The notes: a model not told the origin generated them from the sequence alone. A stretch of 14,833 nucleotides of DNA from an uncultured Prevotella sp. (GCA_900548195.1 URJQ01000076.1:1-14833), one strand, 5' to 3'; positions 1-8,511 are shown, numbered from the stretch's first letter. Translations and numbers: made by a program.

Positions 1-78
1 TCAAATGTTGCTCTTAACCGCAGAAAACTACGGAAGTTATTATTTACACATTACTAAACAAAAATTAAACAATCTGTT

Positions 79-1509
79 ATGAATGCAAAATTAAGTCATT
101 TTTCTGAATTGTCCAACTTTTTGAGTGAAAAATCCACTGTATGCAATGATTTTCTGTCTTTACTGGACAAATTCAAACTCGGGCAGTCGCTTCGCAAGCT
201 CAAGATGGAAAAGGAGAAAGGTACATCGACATTGGATTTACTCAAGTATCTTCTTATCTTCCGTCTCTTCGGACAGAACATTCATCAGTCACTCCATCAT
301 CAGTTTGCTCCATTCATCGACGGAGGCAGGAATCAGTTCTATCGCTTCCTTACACGTCCTAAGATGGACTGGCGCAGGCTTCTTTATCGTACTGCGAAAT
401 CCTTCTTCCGCATCGTGAAAGAGAACTCTACAGATACGAGTCTGGAGAAATACTTCATCCTTGACGACACAACGATTGAGAAAAGCGGAATCTGCATGGA
501 AGGTATCAGCAGAGTTTTTGACCATGTAGTACAGAAGAGCGTACTTGGATACAAACTTCTCCTGCTTGCCATTACCGACACGAAAAGCACTTTGCCGCTC
601 GACTTTTCCCTACATGCAGAAGAGGAAAAGAAGAAAAACTTCGGACTTACCAAGAAACAACTCAAGGATAGATTTACCAAGGAGCGAGTCAAGGATGACT
701 GCATGAAGAAAAGAGCGGATGAACTTCTCAAGGACAAGCCTGTTGTAGCAATAGAGATGCTTCGCAGAGCCGTGAAGTATGGTTGTATTGCCAAGTATCT
801 TCTTGTTGACAAATGGTTCTTCGGTGAGAACTTCATAAAGGAAGTCAGGAGCATCAAGGATGGCGCCATACATATCATTACACTTCTCAGGAATAAAAGT
901 ACTGGCTTTACTGTAGATGGCAAGCGAATCTCTGCAAATGTGCTCATACAGAAGCAGGAACGCATAGGTTTCAAGACGTGTCGTCAATACAAGAGCATCT
1001 ATGCCAGAATAAAAGCTGAGTACAAAGGCGTACCTGTCCAGTTGTTCATTATCCGCTATGGCAGAAGCAGTATGTACGAGGTTATGGTAACAACAGACAT
1101 GAAAATGTCGTTCAAAGACACCTTTGAACGCTACCAGATACGCTGGAATATTGAAGTGCTGTTCTACGAATGTAAACAGCATCTTGAACTCGGCAAATGT
1201 CAGAGTACTGACCTCAACGCACAGATTGCCGATTGTTCTCTGGCATTTATCGGGTACACGGTCATATCGCTACATAAGAGATTCTCTGACTATGAAACCT
1301 TCGGTGAACTATTCCGAGACATCAAAGAAGGACTTCTCGAACTGACATTCATTGAGCGTCTGCTTCCGATAATAGCAGAATTACTGTGGAAGATTGCTCG
1401 CCTCTTTGATTCCACGCTGGATGATCTCCTGGAGAGAGCCATGGCAGACGAGGAAACAAGACATGACTTGGAATGCATCCTCAGATTTAATCAAGATTTC
1501 AAAGAATGA
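79..1509 (+). CDS. IS4-type DDE transposase, intact
   Basis: This 476-residue protein would catalyse cut-and-paste movement of an insertion sequence. The DDE catalytic set is visible: LDDT at residues 128-131 (D129/D130), VDKWF at 243-247 (D244), and the IS4 signature Y-(2)-R-(3)-E-(6)-K as Y352, R355, E359 and K366 in the segment beginning YQIRWNIEV. Length is normal for IS4-superfamily transposases and no frameshift or stop is seen, so the enzyme may be functional. The 78 bp upstream are AT-rich and show no clear TAnnTTTG promoter. The next gene starts 248 bp downstream and belongs to the carbohydrate locus, so the element borders that locus rather than interrupting a visible gene. The exact IS4 subgroup, or a split-off family such as ISH3, cannot be decided by eye. 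Confidence 0.93.
   Translation: MNAKLSHFSELSNFLSEKSTVCNDFLSLLDKFKLGQSLRKLKMEKEKGTSTLDLLKYLLIFRLFGQNIHQSLHHQFAPFIDGGRNQFYRFLTRPKMDWRRLLYRTAKSFFRIVKENSTDTSLEKYFILDDTTIEKSGICMEGISRVFDHVVQKSVLGYKLLLLAITDTKSTLPLDFSLHAEEEKKKNFGLTKKQLKDRFTKERVKDDCMKKRADELLKDKPVVAIEMLRRAVKYGCIAKYLLVDKWFFGENFIKEVRSIKDGAIHIITLLRNKSTGFTVDGKRISANVLIQKQERIGFKTCRQYKSIYARIKAEYKGVPVQLFIIRYGRSSMYEVMVTTDMKMSFKDTFERYQIRWNIEVLFYECKQHLELGKCQSTDLNAQIADCSLAFIGYTVISLHKRFSDYETFGELFRDIKEGLLELTFIERLLPIIAELLWKIARLFDSTLDDLLERAMADEETRHDLECILRFNQDFKE
79..1509 (+). mobile_element. IS4-like insertion sequence, minimum extent
   Basis: The coordinates cover only the transposase gene and are a minimum. I compared positions 1-78 with the reverse complement of 1510-1700 and found no convincing terminal inverted repeat or target-site duplication. 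The left end may lie outside the window. The right end should fall somewhere between 1510 and about 1690, before the promoter of the next gene. Confidence 0.5.
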
Positions 1510-1689
1510 CCTAAGTGTTAACGCTTTTTAAGCAGAAAGAGCGGAATACCTAAAGGATAATTTTTTAACATAAAAAGTTTAAGAGTATGCCAACTCTACA
1601 GCTGCTTCTGAGGGTGTGGGAAACTCTAGTTATTTATTGATATTTCATTCCTCAACCTAACACCCAATATACTTTTTATTTCAAAAATC

Positions 1690-1721
1690 CTTGGCAATGT
1701 GGATTTTTTATATTACCTTTG
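1690..1721 (+). promoter_or_regulatory. Bacteroidetes-type promoter of the GH2 gene
   Basis: TACCTTTG at 1714-1721 matches the Bacteroidetes -7 consensus TAnnTTTG. CTTG at 1690-1693 sits 20 nt upstream, where the -33 element (TTTG or TTG) is expected. The start codon follows 36 nt after the -7 box, implying a 5' leader of roughly 30 nt. The match is by eye and no transcription data are implied. Confidence 0.6.
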
Positions 1722-1757
1722 TGTCCGAATAACTATACGATCTAACCTGCTAACAGA

Positions 1758-4211
1758 ATGAGACACAAACTTGTAACGGTGCTAACCTGCTTAGCCCTTT
1801 TTGGCACATTATGCAATGCGCAAGCACAGCGACAAACAGAAAACTTTGACGAAGGATGGAGATTCCATTTCGGCAATGCAGCTGACCCTGCAAAGGATTT
1901 CGGTAGCGGAACCGAGTATTTCAACTACCTCACGAAGGCGGCTTCCATACATAATGAAGGACCTTACTGCGAGAAATTCGTGGAGAATGACTGGAAGAGC
2001 GTCACACTGCCTCACGACTTCGTGGTGGATCTGCCATTCGACGAGAATGCAAGTCATTCGCATGGATATAAGCAGGTGGGGTATAAGTTTCCTGAGACTT
2101 CAGTGGGATGGTATCGAAAGACATTCCATGTGGATAAATCAGACTACGGCAAGCATTTCGAACTGCTCTTTGATGGTATTTTCCGCGACAGCAAGGTGTG
2201 GGTGAATGGTTTCTATTGCGGTGGAGAGAGAAGCGGCTATCTGTCGCAATGTCATGATATCACTGACTATCTCAACTATGGCGGCGATAATATAGTCTGC
2301 GTGCGCTGTGATGCTACGCTCGAAGAGGGCTGGTTTTATGAAGGTGCAGGAATCTATCGCCACGTTTGGCTGACACGTACCAATCAGTTACACATAGAGA
2401 ATGACGGCATTTTCATCAGTAGTATTTTCCCAAATGCCGACTATTCCAACCCCGTTATCTCCGTCAAACCGACGGTGAGGAATATGTCGCACGAAGAAGA
2501 GAATGCAGAGGTGAGGGTGAGAATACTCGATGCAGATGGCGAGAAAGTGGCAGAAGGCAAGATGATGCAGATGGAGAATGGCGGAATAATGCCTTCAGCA
2601 AGCAGAGACTGCAGCGTGCTGGTGCCGATGAAGGGCGCTCATCTCTGGAGCCCTTCTACACCTTATTTATATAAGGCAGTGACGGAAGTGGTGAAAGAAG
2701 GCAGGGTGATAGATGCAAAAGAGACCAGATTTGGCATCCGTGAGATAGTATTCGACAAAGACAGAGGACTGCTGGTCAATGGTCAGAATATCAAGATTCA
2801 GGGAGTCAATATGCACCAGGACAACACCGGCGTCGGTGTGGGCATTCCAGATGCTCTGCAGGTGTGGAGAATAAGGCAACTGAAGGCTTTCGGATGCAAT
2901 GCTTACCGTTCGTCGCATAATCCGATGTCGCCAGCAATGCTCGACGTATGCGATTCGCTCGGCATCCTCGTGATAGACGAAAATCGACTCTCGGGCACGT
3001 CAGAGTATGCCATCGGCAGTCTGGAGAAGATGATACGCCGCGACCGAAACCATCCGAGCGTGATACTATGGAGCGCTGGTAATGAGGAGTGGGGAATAGA
3101 ATGGAATGAGAAAGGTGAGCGCATCGCTGCCAGAATGCGCGACTATTGCCATCTTTTTGACCCTACTCGCGAGATGACTTTCGCCACCAGTGGCGGTCCT
3201 ACCGTCGAGGTGCCAGTGGATGTGGCAGGATATAACTACATCATGCAGAACCCTGTGGAGGAGCATCGCGCTAAGTATCCGGAGAGAAAATGCTACGGTT
3301 CGGAAGAGACGACGGGCTGTGGCACGCGTGGCATCTATTACGATGATCCCGAAGGACGATGGATGAAGGCGCTCAACCGTGCTCCTAATGGTAAAGATAG
3401 CGTGATGAACTGCATAGAGAGAGGTTGGAGATTTTATGCGGAGCGTCCTTGGGCGGCAGGTTGCTTCTTCTGGACAGGCTTCGATTATCGTGGCGAACCA
3501 AACCCACTGAAATATCCGGCGGTAGATTCACAGTTTGGCATTCTCGACTATGCAAGATTTCCGAAGGATGAAGCATGGTATCTGAAAGCATGGTGGACAG
3601 GCGAGACAGTGCTCCATCTGCTTCCACACTGGAACTTAGAAGGACATGAAGGCGAGACTGTCAGCGTCTGGGCTTACTCTAATTGCGATGAGGTGGAACT
3701 GAAAGTCAATGGTAAGACGATGGGCAGAAAGCCTATGCCTCGCTACGGACATATAGAGTGGGACGTGACCTATCAGCCTGGTAAACTCGTGGCCATCGGC
3801 TATAAGAACGGAAAGAAGGTAAAGACGGAAGTGGTGGAGACCACCGGTAAGGCGACGGCAATAGCCCTTTCTGCCGACCGTGATATGATAAAGGCGGACA
3901 ATGCTGATGTCGCTGTGGTGACAGTGGCATTGAAGGATAAAAAGGGTAGGGTGGTGCCTACGGCTTGCCACCAGCTCACTCTGCATCTGGATGGCGACAT
4001 GAGAATCCTCGGCGTGGGCAATGGTGACCCGGCTTGCAAGGATGCTGAGCGCCCTACGGATGCTAATGCCAAGGATTTCACAGTCAAGGCATTCAATGGT
4101 TATGCCCGTATATTCCTCCAGTCTGGAAAGAAAACGGGGGAGAATACTCTCTCGGTCACTGCCGATGGTATGAAAGAAAAGAGAATAATTATTTCCTGTG
4201 AAGGAAAGTAA
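1758..4211 (+). CDS. Exported GH2 family glycosidase, probable beta-galactosidase
   Basis: Probable retaining exo-beta-galactosidase releasing galactose from hemicellulose side chains or oligosaccharides, acting in the periplasm or outside. Residues 1-23 are a Sec signal peptide ending CNAQA. The GH2 sugar-binding jelly roll follows (about 28-205, with PHDFVVD, VGWYRKTF and GIYRHVWL), then the immunoglobulin-like domain (about 210-327) and the TIM barrel (about 330-615). The acid/base is E443 in SAGNEEW and the nucleophile is E516 in YGSEE. RSSHNP at 384-389 and FFWTGFDYRGEP near 570-581 are typical of this family. The C-terminus (about 620-815) looks like the DUF4982 and GH2 C-terminal modules of Bacteroidetes beta-galactosidases. 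The length of 817 residues is normal. A beta-mannosidase or other GH2 specificity is less likely but not excluded. The AraC gene lies 66 bp downstream and may be co-transcribed. Confidence 0.86.
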   Translation: MRHKLVTVLTCLALFGTLCNAQAQRQTENFDEGWRFHFGNAADPAKDFGSGTEYFNYLTKAASIHNEGPYCEKFVENDWKSVTLPHDFVVDLPFDENASHSHGYKQVGYKFPETSVGWYRKTFHVDKSDYGKHFELLFDGIFRDSKVWVNGFYCGGERSGYLSQCHDITDYLNYGGDNIVCVRCDATLEEGWFYEGAGIYRHVWLTRTNQLHIENDGIFISSIFPNADYSNPVISVKPTVRNMSHEEENAEVRVRILDADGEKVAEGKMMQMENGGIMPSASRDCSVLVPMKGAHLWSPSTPYLYKAVTEVVKEGRVIDAKETRFGIREIVFDKDRGLLVNGQNIKIQGVNMHQDNTGVGVGIPDALQVWRIRQLKAFGCNAYRSSHNPMSPAMLDVCDSLGILVIDENRLSGTSEYAIGSLEKMIRRDRNHPSVILWSAGNEEWGIEWNEKGERIAARMRDYCHLFDPTREMTFATSGGPTVEVPVDVAGYNYIMQNPVEEHRAKYPERKCYGSEETTGCGTRGIYYDDPEGRWMKALNRAPNGKDSVMNCIERGWRFYAERPWAAGCFFWTGFDYRGEPNPLKYPAVDSQFGILDYARFPKDEAWYLKAWWTGETVLHLLPHWNLEGHEGETVSVWAYSNCDEVELKVNGKTMGRKPMPRYGHIEWDVTYQPGKLVAIGYKNGKKVKTEVVETTGKATAIALSADRDMIKADNADVAVVTVALKDKKGRVVPTACHQLTLHLDGDMRILGVGNGDPACKDAERPTDANAKDFTVKAFNGYARIFLQSGKKTGENTLSVTADGMKEKRIIISCEGK

Positions 4212-4277
4212 GGTATTAACTAATACTACACAAACTCAAATACTACTTATACATTTAACGACCAAACTAATTAAACT

Positions 4278-5153
4278 ATGAATGAAGTTATTTCAGAAAT
4301 CACACGCCTCTCCGAGAAAGATTGCTACCATCTCGTGGAGCGACACAAGAAGCAGCACACATATCCTATGCATCGTCATCAGGAGATGGAAATCAACTTC
4401 GTGGAGAATTGTGAGGGAACGCGCCGCATCGTGGGCGACAACATCGAGGTGCTGGGCAATTATGACATTGCTCTGCTCGGCGGAAACATAGAGCATACAT
4501 GGGAGCAATATGAATGCACGTCGCCAGATATCCGCGAGATAACGATACACTTCTCGCGTGATCTCTTCGCTGACTCATTCCTTGCAAAGACCCACATGAA
4601 GCCGCTTGCCGACCTCTTCACTAAAGCCGACGTGGGAATAGCATTCGGAATGAAGACCATCATGAGAGTCTATGACAAGCTCAACGAACTGGTAAACATG
4701 GAGCCGGGCTTCCACAGCGTGATGAAATTCATGGACTTGATGTACGAACTCGCCATCAGCACAGACTACAAACTTCTCTCCACCAGCGCTTTCGCACATG
4801 CCGCTGTCTCTTCCGACTCAAGGAGAGTGCAGAGAGTGAAGGAGTTCATCGACTCCAACTACCGCAATGAGATCCGTCTTCAGGAGCTGGCAGAAATGTC
4901 TTCGATGACACCGACAGCCTTCAGCCGATTCTTTAAGCTGCGCACTGCCAAGAGCATTTCCGAGTATATAATAGATGTACGCCTCGGACACGCATCACGT
5001 CTGCTTGCCGACAGCACCATGGCGGTGGTCGAGATCTGCTATCATTGCGGATTCAACAATATCTCGAATTTCAACAGGATTTTCAAGAAAAGAAGAGGAT
5101 GCACCCCTACGGAATTCCGAGAAAACTATCATAAAAAGCATATAATTGCTTAG
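4278..5153 (+). CDS. AraC-family transcriptional regulator with cupin sensor domain
   Basis: This 291-residue cytoplasmic protein probably binds a sugar and activates nearby glycan genes. The N-terminal half is a cupin-type sensor with HRHQEMEIN (H32, H34, E36) at 32-40. The C-terminal domain (about 183-283) carries the paired AraC helix-turn-helix motifs: LQELAEMSSMTPTAFSRFFK at 201-220, then a second unit at 250-281 with the family signature CGFNNISNFNRIFKK and GCTPTEFR. It lies 66 bp after the GH2 gene, with no TAnnTTTG motif in the gap, and 93 bp before the esterase gene, which has its own candidate promoter. That position suggests it controls one or both units; the ligand is unknown. Many Bacteroidetes glycan loci use hybrid two-component or SusR-type sensors instead, so a stand-alone AraC is less common though not unique. 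Confidence 0.92.
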   Translation: MNEVISEITRLSEKDCYHLVERHKKQHTYPMHRHQEMEINFVENCEGTRRIVGDNIEVLGNYDIALLGGNIEHTWEQYECTSPDIREITIHFSRDLFADSFLAKTHMKPLADLFTKADVGIAFGMKTIMRVYDKLNELVNMEPGFHSVMKFMDLMYELAISTDYKLLSTSAFAHAAVSSDSRRVQRVKEFIDSNYRNEIRLQELAEMSSMTPTAFSRFFKLRTAKSISEYIIDVRLGHASRLLADSTMAVVEICYHCGFNNISNFNRIFKKRRGCTPTEFRENYHKKHIIA

Positions 5154-5213
5154 ATTGAAGTAAATGTACTATAAAAGGACAAAAAAGTGCAATGCAATTA
5201 TTAGGAAATGTGG

Positions 5214-5221
5214 TAATTTTG
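5214..5221 (+). promoter_or_regulatory. Candidate -7 promoter box of the esterase-led gene run
   Basis: TAATTTTG at 5214-5221 fits TAnnTTTG, and the esterase ATG follows 25 nt later, leaving a leader of about 20 nt. No good TTG-type -33 element is present at the expected spacing (the bases there read GTGCAATG), so the promoter may be activator-dependent, perhaps on the AraC protein encoded just upstream. Confidence 0.45.
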
Positions 5222-5246
5222 CCGACAAATCCTAATAACTGACACA

Positions 5247-6785
5247 ATGAGACTATTTTTATCCTTTATAGCATTATTCGGCATGGCATTGAATATCAGT
5301 GCCTTGGATATTCCCGAAATCTTTGGTAATGACATGATACTTCAGCGCAATACCCAATGCAAGATATGGGGTTGGGCTGAGGCAAATCACTATGTCCGTA
5401 TCGTAACAGGTTGGGACAACCACTGCTATCAGGTGAAGGCGGGAAGCGACGGAGCGTGGAAGGTGGAAGTAAAGACACCCGAAGCATCCTATAATACCTA
5501 TGATATAACTTTCACAGAATATAGATCCGATCCGGAAAAGAAAGCAAAAAGCAATCAGCCTATCGCCACATCAGTGTCTAAGGACGTGCTGATAGGAGAG
5601 GTGTGGTTTTGCTCCGGACAATCAAATATGGAAATGCCACTTGGCGGTTTCTGGAATTGTCCGGTGGAAGGTGCTAACGAAACAATCTTAGAATCAAAAA
5701 AATATAATAGTTCCATCCGCGTGGCTACGATAGCAAAGGATGGAAAACAGGAGCCTCAGAAGAAGGTGGCTGGCAAATGGGAAAAAGCCGAACCGAAGAA
5801 TGCGTCGCGTTTCTCTGCTTGCGCATACTATTTTGCCACTACGCTGACTGACGCACTCGACGTCCCTGTGGGAGTAATCAACTGCTCCTGGGGCGGCTCC
5901 TGTGTGGAAGGATGGTTGCCAAAGGAAATCCTTCTCACTTATCCTGACGGACTCACACCGATGGACGACGCTGATTATCATGCCAAGATGGTGATGTATA
6001 ACGGAATGCTTGCTCCGCTTGCTGGCTACACCATAAAGGGCTTCCTCTGGAATCAGGGCGAGTCAAACGTAGGAAGGGAAAAGGAATATATCGACCGTTT
6101 CTCCACTATGACACGCCTTTGGCGCAAGATGTGGAACCAGCCAGGCGACAAACTGCCTATCTATACCGTCGAACTTCCGCCTTACAGATACGGCAATGCC
6201 GAAGGAACGGATGCTCCACGATTCCGTGCTGCCCAGCATGAGATAACCAGACAACTGGAGAACTGCGGATGCGTCTGCACCAGCGACCTCATGTATGACC
6301 ACGAGATAGACCAGATACATGGATGCCAGAAGCAGAAGATAGGACAGAGATTGGCTTATCTTGCCCTTGCCCGCGACTATGGAATGCAAGGTCTTGCCGC
6401 TGAAGCTCCTGAGTTTGAGTATATGGAAGAGGTGGATGCGAGTAAGGAAGACCAGATGGTCATTGCCGGCACTGCCGTGGAGAAGAATCATAATGCCACG
6501 GGAAAGGTGATGCATCTCTATTTCACCAACAGCACAGATGGCTTCGACCGTATGGCAGGCATAGAAGGCTTTGAGGCGCAGGATGCCGATGGACAGTGGC
6601 ACAAAGCAATCGTCTGGTCGTCATCTGCATGGAAAGACGTCAAGCGTCAAGGCTGTTTCCTCACTCTCGCTTGTCCGGAAGCAAAGGAGATACAGAATGC
6701 ACGCTATTGCTATAAGAACTTCATCATCGGCAAATTGCATAATTCCCGCGGTCTGCCTGTTGTGCCGTTCTGCAGTGAGAAGTAG
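5247..6785 (+). CDS. Exported SGNH esterase, sialate O-acetylesterase type
   Basis: A 512-residue exported carbohydrate O-acetylesterase. A signal peptide ends near residue 19 (LNISA), and a small beta-domain precedes the SGNH hydrolase fold. Catalytic features are FCSGQSNMEMPL at 121-132 (S126 nucleophile), NCSWGGSCVEGW at 212-223 (oxyanion Gly), LWNQGESN at 267-274 (oxyanion Asn region), and DQIH at 355-358 (D355 and H358). The His motif reads IHGCQKQKIGQRLA rather than the usual IHPxxKxxxGxRLA, a minor departure. Bacteroidetes proteins of this family are often labelled sialate 9-O-acetylesterase. Here the neighbours are a mannanase, an endoglucanase and a second esterase, so acetylated mannan or xylan is a more plausible substrate than sialic acid; that assignment is inference. 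It leads a five-gene run in one orientation. Confidence 0.85.
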   Translation: MRLFLSFIALFGMALNISALDIPEIFGNDMILQRNTQCKIWGWAEANHYVRIVTGWDNHCYQVKAGSDGAWKVEVKTPEASYNTYDITFTEYRSDPEKKAKSNQPIATSVSKDVLIGEVWFCSGQSNMEMPLGGFWNCPVEGANETILESKKYNSSIRVATIAKDGKQEPQKKVAGKWEKAEPKNASRFSACAYYFATTLTDALDVPVGVINCSWGGSCVEGWLPKEILLTYPDGLTPMDDADYHAKMVMYNGMLAPLAGYTIKGFLWNQGESNVGREKEYIDRFSTMTRLWRKMWNQPGDKLPIYTVELPPYRYGNAEGTDAPRFRAAQHEITRQLENCGCVCTSDLMYDHEIDQIHGCQKQKIGQRLAYLALARDYGMQGLAAEAPEFEYMEEVDASKEDQMVIAGTAVEKNHNATGKVMHLYFTNSTDGFDRMAGIEGFEAQDADGQWHKAIVWSSSAWKDVKRQGCFLTLACPEAKEIQNARYCYKNFIIGKLHNSRGLPVVPFCSEK

Positions 6786-6798
6786 AAGAAGAGCTTCG

Positions 6799-6868
6799 TT
6801 AGGTAATAGGGAATAAGTAATAGGGAATAGGTTCTTTAGGTAATAGGGAATAAGTAATAGGGAATAGG
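6799..6868 (+). repeat. Heptamer-based tandem repeat, two 33-nt copies
   Basis: Two identical 33-nt copies (6799-6831 and 6836-6868) are separated by TTCT. Each copy is itself built of 7-nt units of the type TAATAGG and GAATAAG. The second copy runs into AGATTACACTCGCCACTC, a sequence that reappears in inverted orientation near 12594-12612. The array lies in the 225-bp gap between the SGNH esterase and GH5 genes. Confidence 0.9.
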
Positions 6869-6888
6869 AGATTACACTCGCCACTCGT
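6842..6888 (+). repeat. Dispersed 47-nt repeat, forward copy
   Basis: This stretch matches the reverse complement of 12594-12640 with only three mismatches over 47 nt. It includes two TAATAGG/GAATAAG heptamer blocks plus the non-repetitive tail GGAGATTACACTCGCCACTC, so the match is not due to heptamer content alone. Parts of the tail (AATAGGAGATTACACT) also occur in direct orientation at about 12455 and, with one inserted base, at about 12500. Confidence 0.85.
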
Positions 6889-6913
6889 AGTCCCCCAACC
6901 GCGTCAGCGCGAT

Positions 6914-6948
6914 TTTTCACTTTTCACTTTTCACTCTTCACTTTTCAC
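6914..6948 (+). repeat. Five tandem heptamers of TTTTCAC type
   Basis: The units are TTTTCAC, TTTTCAC, TTTTCAC, TCTTCAC and TTTTCAC in perfect 7-nt register. This is a second heptamer family in the same gap, unrelated in sequence to the TAATAGG array 45 bp upstream. Confidence 0.92.
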
Positions 6949-6968
6949 TAAAAAGAAACGTAACTCCC

Positions 6969-6989
6969 CATTCTTCATTCTTCATTCTT
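6969..6989 (+). repeat. Three tandem heptamers of CATTCTT type
   Basis: Three exact CATTCTT units are followed by a degenerate CATTTTT that grades into a T9-A6 tract at 6992-7006. The GH5 start codon follows at 7011. This is the third 7-nt family within 200 bp. The T/A tract immediately before the ATG would leave an unstructured, AT-rich translation start, as is normal in Bacteroidetes lacking Shine-Dalgarno sites. Confidence 0.9.
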
Positions 6990-7010
6990 CATTTTTTTTT
7001 AAAAAACTCC

Positions 7011-8402
7011 ATGTGTTGTAAGTTAGTATATGTTAAATGTAGTATCGTCCTACTCTCCTGTTTGTTTGCTGTGACAGCAATGGCAGGAGAGAGGACACAT
7101 TTTGTCACCGTGAAAGATGGAAAATTCTTTCTGGGAGACAAAGAGTATCGCTTCGTGGGCACAAACCTTTGGTATGGAGCCATACTTGGAAGCCAAGGAC
7201 AAGGCGGAAACCGACAGCGACTCATCAAGGAACTGGACGATATGCGTGCAGTAGGGATAGACAATGTGAGAGTGCTGATAGGAGGAGACGGACGAGACGG
7301 CATACCGAGCCATATCGCACCGAAACTACAGTCAGCCCCAGGAATATATAATGACACCATACTGGCAGGACTCGACTTTCTCATGATGCAATTGGAAAAA
7401 CGAAATATGCGAGCCATCCTCTATTTCAATAATGCTTGGGAATGGTCGGGAGGCTACGGAGCTTACCTCGACTGGGTAGGATTCAAAGGCGATGTGCAAA
7501 GTTCCGACGGCACAGGAAAGATGAAACACTTCGATCAGACGCCAGTGCCGAGCATCGATGGATGGTGGGAATATATGCAATATGTCTCCAATTTCATCGT
7601 CAACGACGAAGCAAAGCGACTGGCTAATGAGCACGTTCGCAAGATGGTGATGAGGACAAACCGATACACTGGACAGCCATATAAGGACAGCAAGGCGCTG
7701 ATGGCTTGGGAAATAGCCAACGAACCACGTTGCTTTGTCAATGATTCTCTCCATAAGCATAAATTCGTGGAATGGATAGATGAGCAGTCGAAACTGATAA
7801 AGAGCCTCGATCCTAATCACCTCGTCACTACAGGGTCGGAGGGAAAGCATGGATGCGAGGAAAGTATCCCACTATTCAAAGCCATCCACACACTGCCTTG
7901 CATCGACTATGCTTGCATACATATCTGGCCAAACAACTGGGGATGGCTCGGTAAATTCAATCAGAATTACGACTCTGACAAGACCATCGCCAAGGATGCG
8001 CCAGACCCGATAGTGGATAATGTCAAGGCAGCCTGCGATTCCACAATGGCTTATATCGACGAAGCATTCACCGCATTGCAAGGATATGGACGCCCTATAG
8101 TGCTTGAAGAGTTTGGCTATCCGAGAGACAGATTTATCTTTACGCCAGGTTCGCCCACAAAGGGACGCGATGCTTATTATAAATATGTATTCTCCATCAT
8201 CCGCGATTCCGGAAAGATAGCCGGTTGCAATTTCTGGGGATGGGGAGGCAGAGCAAATGTGAAGCATACCATCTGGCAGCGTTGGGACGACTACGTCTGT
8301 GATCCAGCGCAGGAAGAGCAGGGGCTCAACTCCGTCTTCCGAGTGGATAAGTCAACGATGAAAATCATCAAGACAATGACTAAGCAGATCAATAATCCAT
8401 AA
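7011..8402 (+). CDS. Exported GH5 endo-beta-1,4-mannanase
   Basis: Probable retaining endo-mannanase cutting beta-1,4-mannan or glucomannan backbones outside the cytoplasm. An N-terminal signal peptide of about 25 residues ends TAMAG; a cysteine (C17) sits inside the hydrophobic core, so a lipoprotein is possible but less likely. The GH5 TIM barrel spans about 30-460. It carries VGTNLWYG at 49-56, the acid/base E238 in WEIANEPR, HIWPNNWGW at 304-312, and the nucleophile E367 in IVLEEFGYPRD. The FWGWGGR loop at 408-414 resembles that of Bacteroidetes GH5 subfamily 7 mannanases, which is my subfamily guess. Length of 463 residues suits a single catalytic domain with no binding module. Alternative GH5 specificity (endoglucanase) cannot be fully excluded. 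The CE7-type esterase gene follows after 109 bp. Confidence 0.86.
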   Translation: MCCKLVYVKCSIVLLSCLFAVTAMAGERTHFVTVKDGKFFLGDKEYRFVGTNLWYGAILGSQGQGGNRQRLIKELDDMRAVGIDNVRVLIGGDGRDGIPSHIAPKLQSAPGIYNDTILAGLDFLMMQLEKRNMRAILYFNNAWEWSGGYGAYLDWVGFKGDVQSSDGTGKMKHFDQTPVPSIDGWWEYMQYVSNFIVNDEAKRLANEHVRKMVMRTNRYTGQPYKDSKALMAWEIANEPRCFVNDSLHKHKFVEWIDEQSKLIKSLDPNHLVTTGSEGKHGCEESIPLFKAIHTLPCIDYACIHIWPNNWGWLGKFNQNYDSDKTIAKDAPDPIVDNVKAACDSTMAYIDEAFTALQGYGRPIVLEEFGYPRDRFIFTPGSPTKGRDAYYKYVFSIIRDSGKIAGCNFWGWGGRANVKHTIWQRWDDYVCDPAQEEQGLNSVFRVDKSTMKIIKTMTKQINNP

Positions 8403-8443
8403 TCCCCCACGCCAAGAAAGAAGAATCTCCACCGTCCGCTCCT

Positions 8444-8468
8444 GTGCCAACGGCTTTTACCGTTGGAT
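8444..8468 (-). repeat. REP-like palindromic element, copy 1
   Basis: A 25-nt stretch identical to the reverse complement of 14727-14751. The core is a perfect 7-bp dyad, CCAACGG and CCGTTGG, around a 6-nt CTTTTA loop at 8454-8459. It lies in the 109-bp gap between the GH5 and CE7 genes. A C-rich run (CCCCCC at 8485-8490) and A-rich stretches follow before the CE7 start; no T-run follows the stem, so it is not a classic terminator. Confidence 0.85.
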
Positions 8469-8511
8469 AACAAAAAGGCGAGCGCCCCCCAAAAAGAAAA
8501 AACAGAACAGA

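Noticed and set aside
384..1182. Long minus-strand open frames inside the transposase gene (384-974 and 610-1182).
   Set aside because: They lie wholly within the intact transposase gene, show no recognisable domain, and their composition is that of reverse-strand shadow frames.
20..1546. GCAGAAA-N3/4-CGGAA occurs on both sides of the transposase gene (20-35 and 1532-1546), a possible insertion-sequence end.
   Set aside because: The two copies are direct, not inverted, short and unequal in spacing, so they do not fit IS4 terminal inverted repeats.
5247..6785. A true sialic acid pathway role for the SGNH esterase.
   Set aside because: No sialidase, N-acetylneuraminate lyase or epimerase lies nearby; all neighbours are plant-glycan enzymes.
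8485..8511. A classic intrinsic terminator at the palindrome before the CE7 gene.
   Set aside because: The stem at 8447-8466 is followed by ATAACAAAAAGGCG, not a T-run, and the same palindrome recurs elsewhere as a dispersed repeat.
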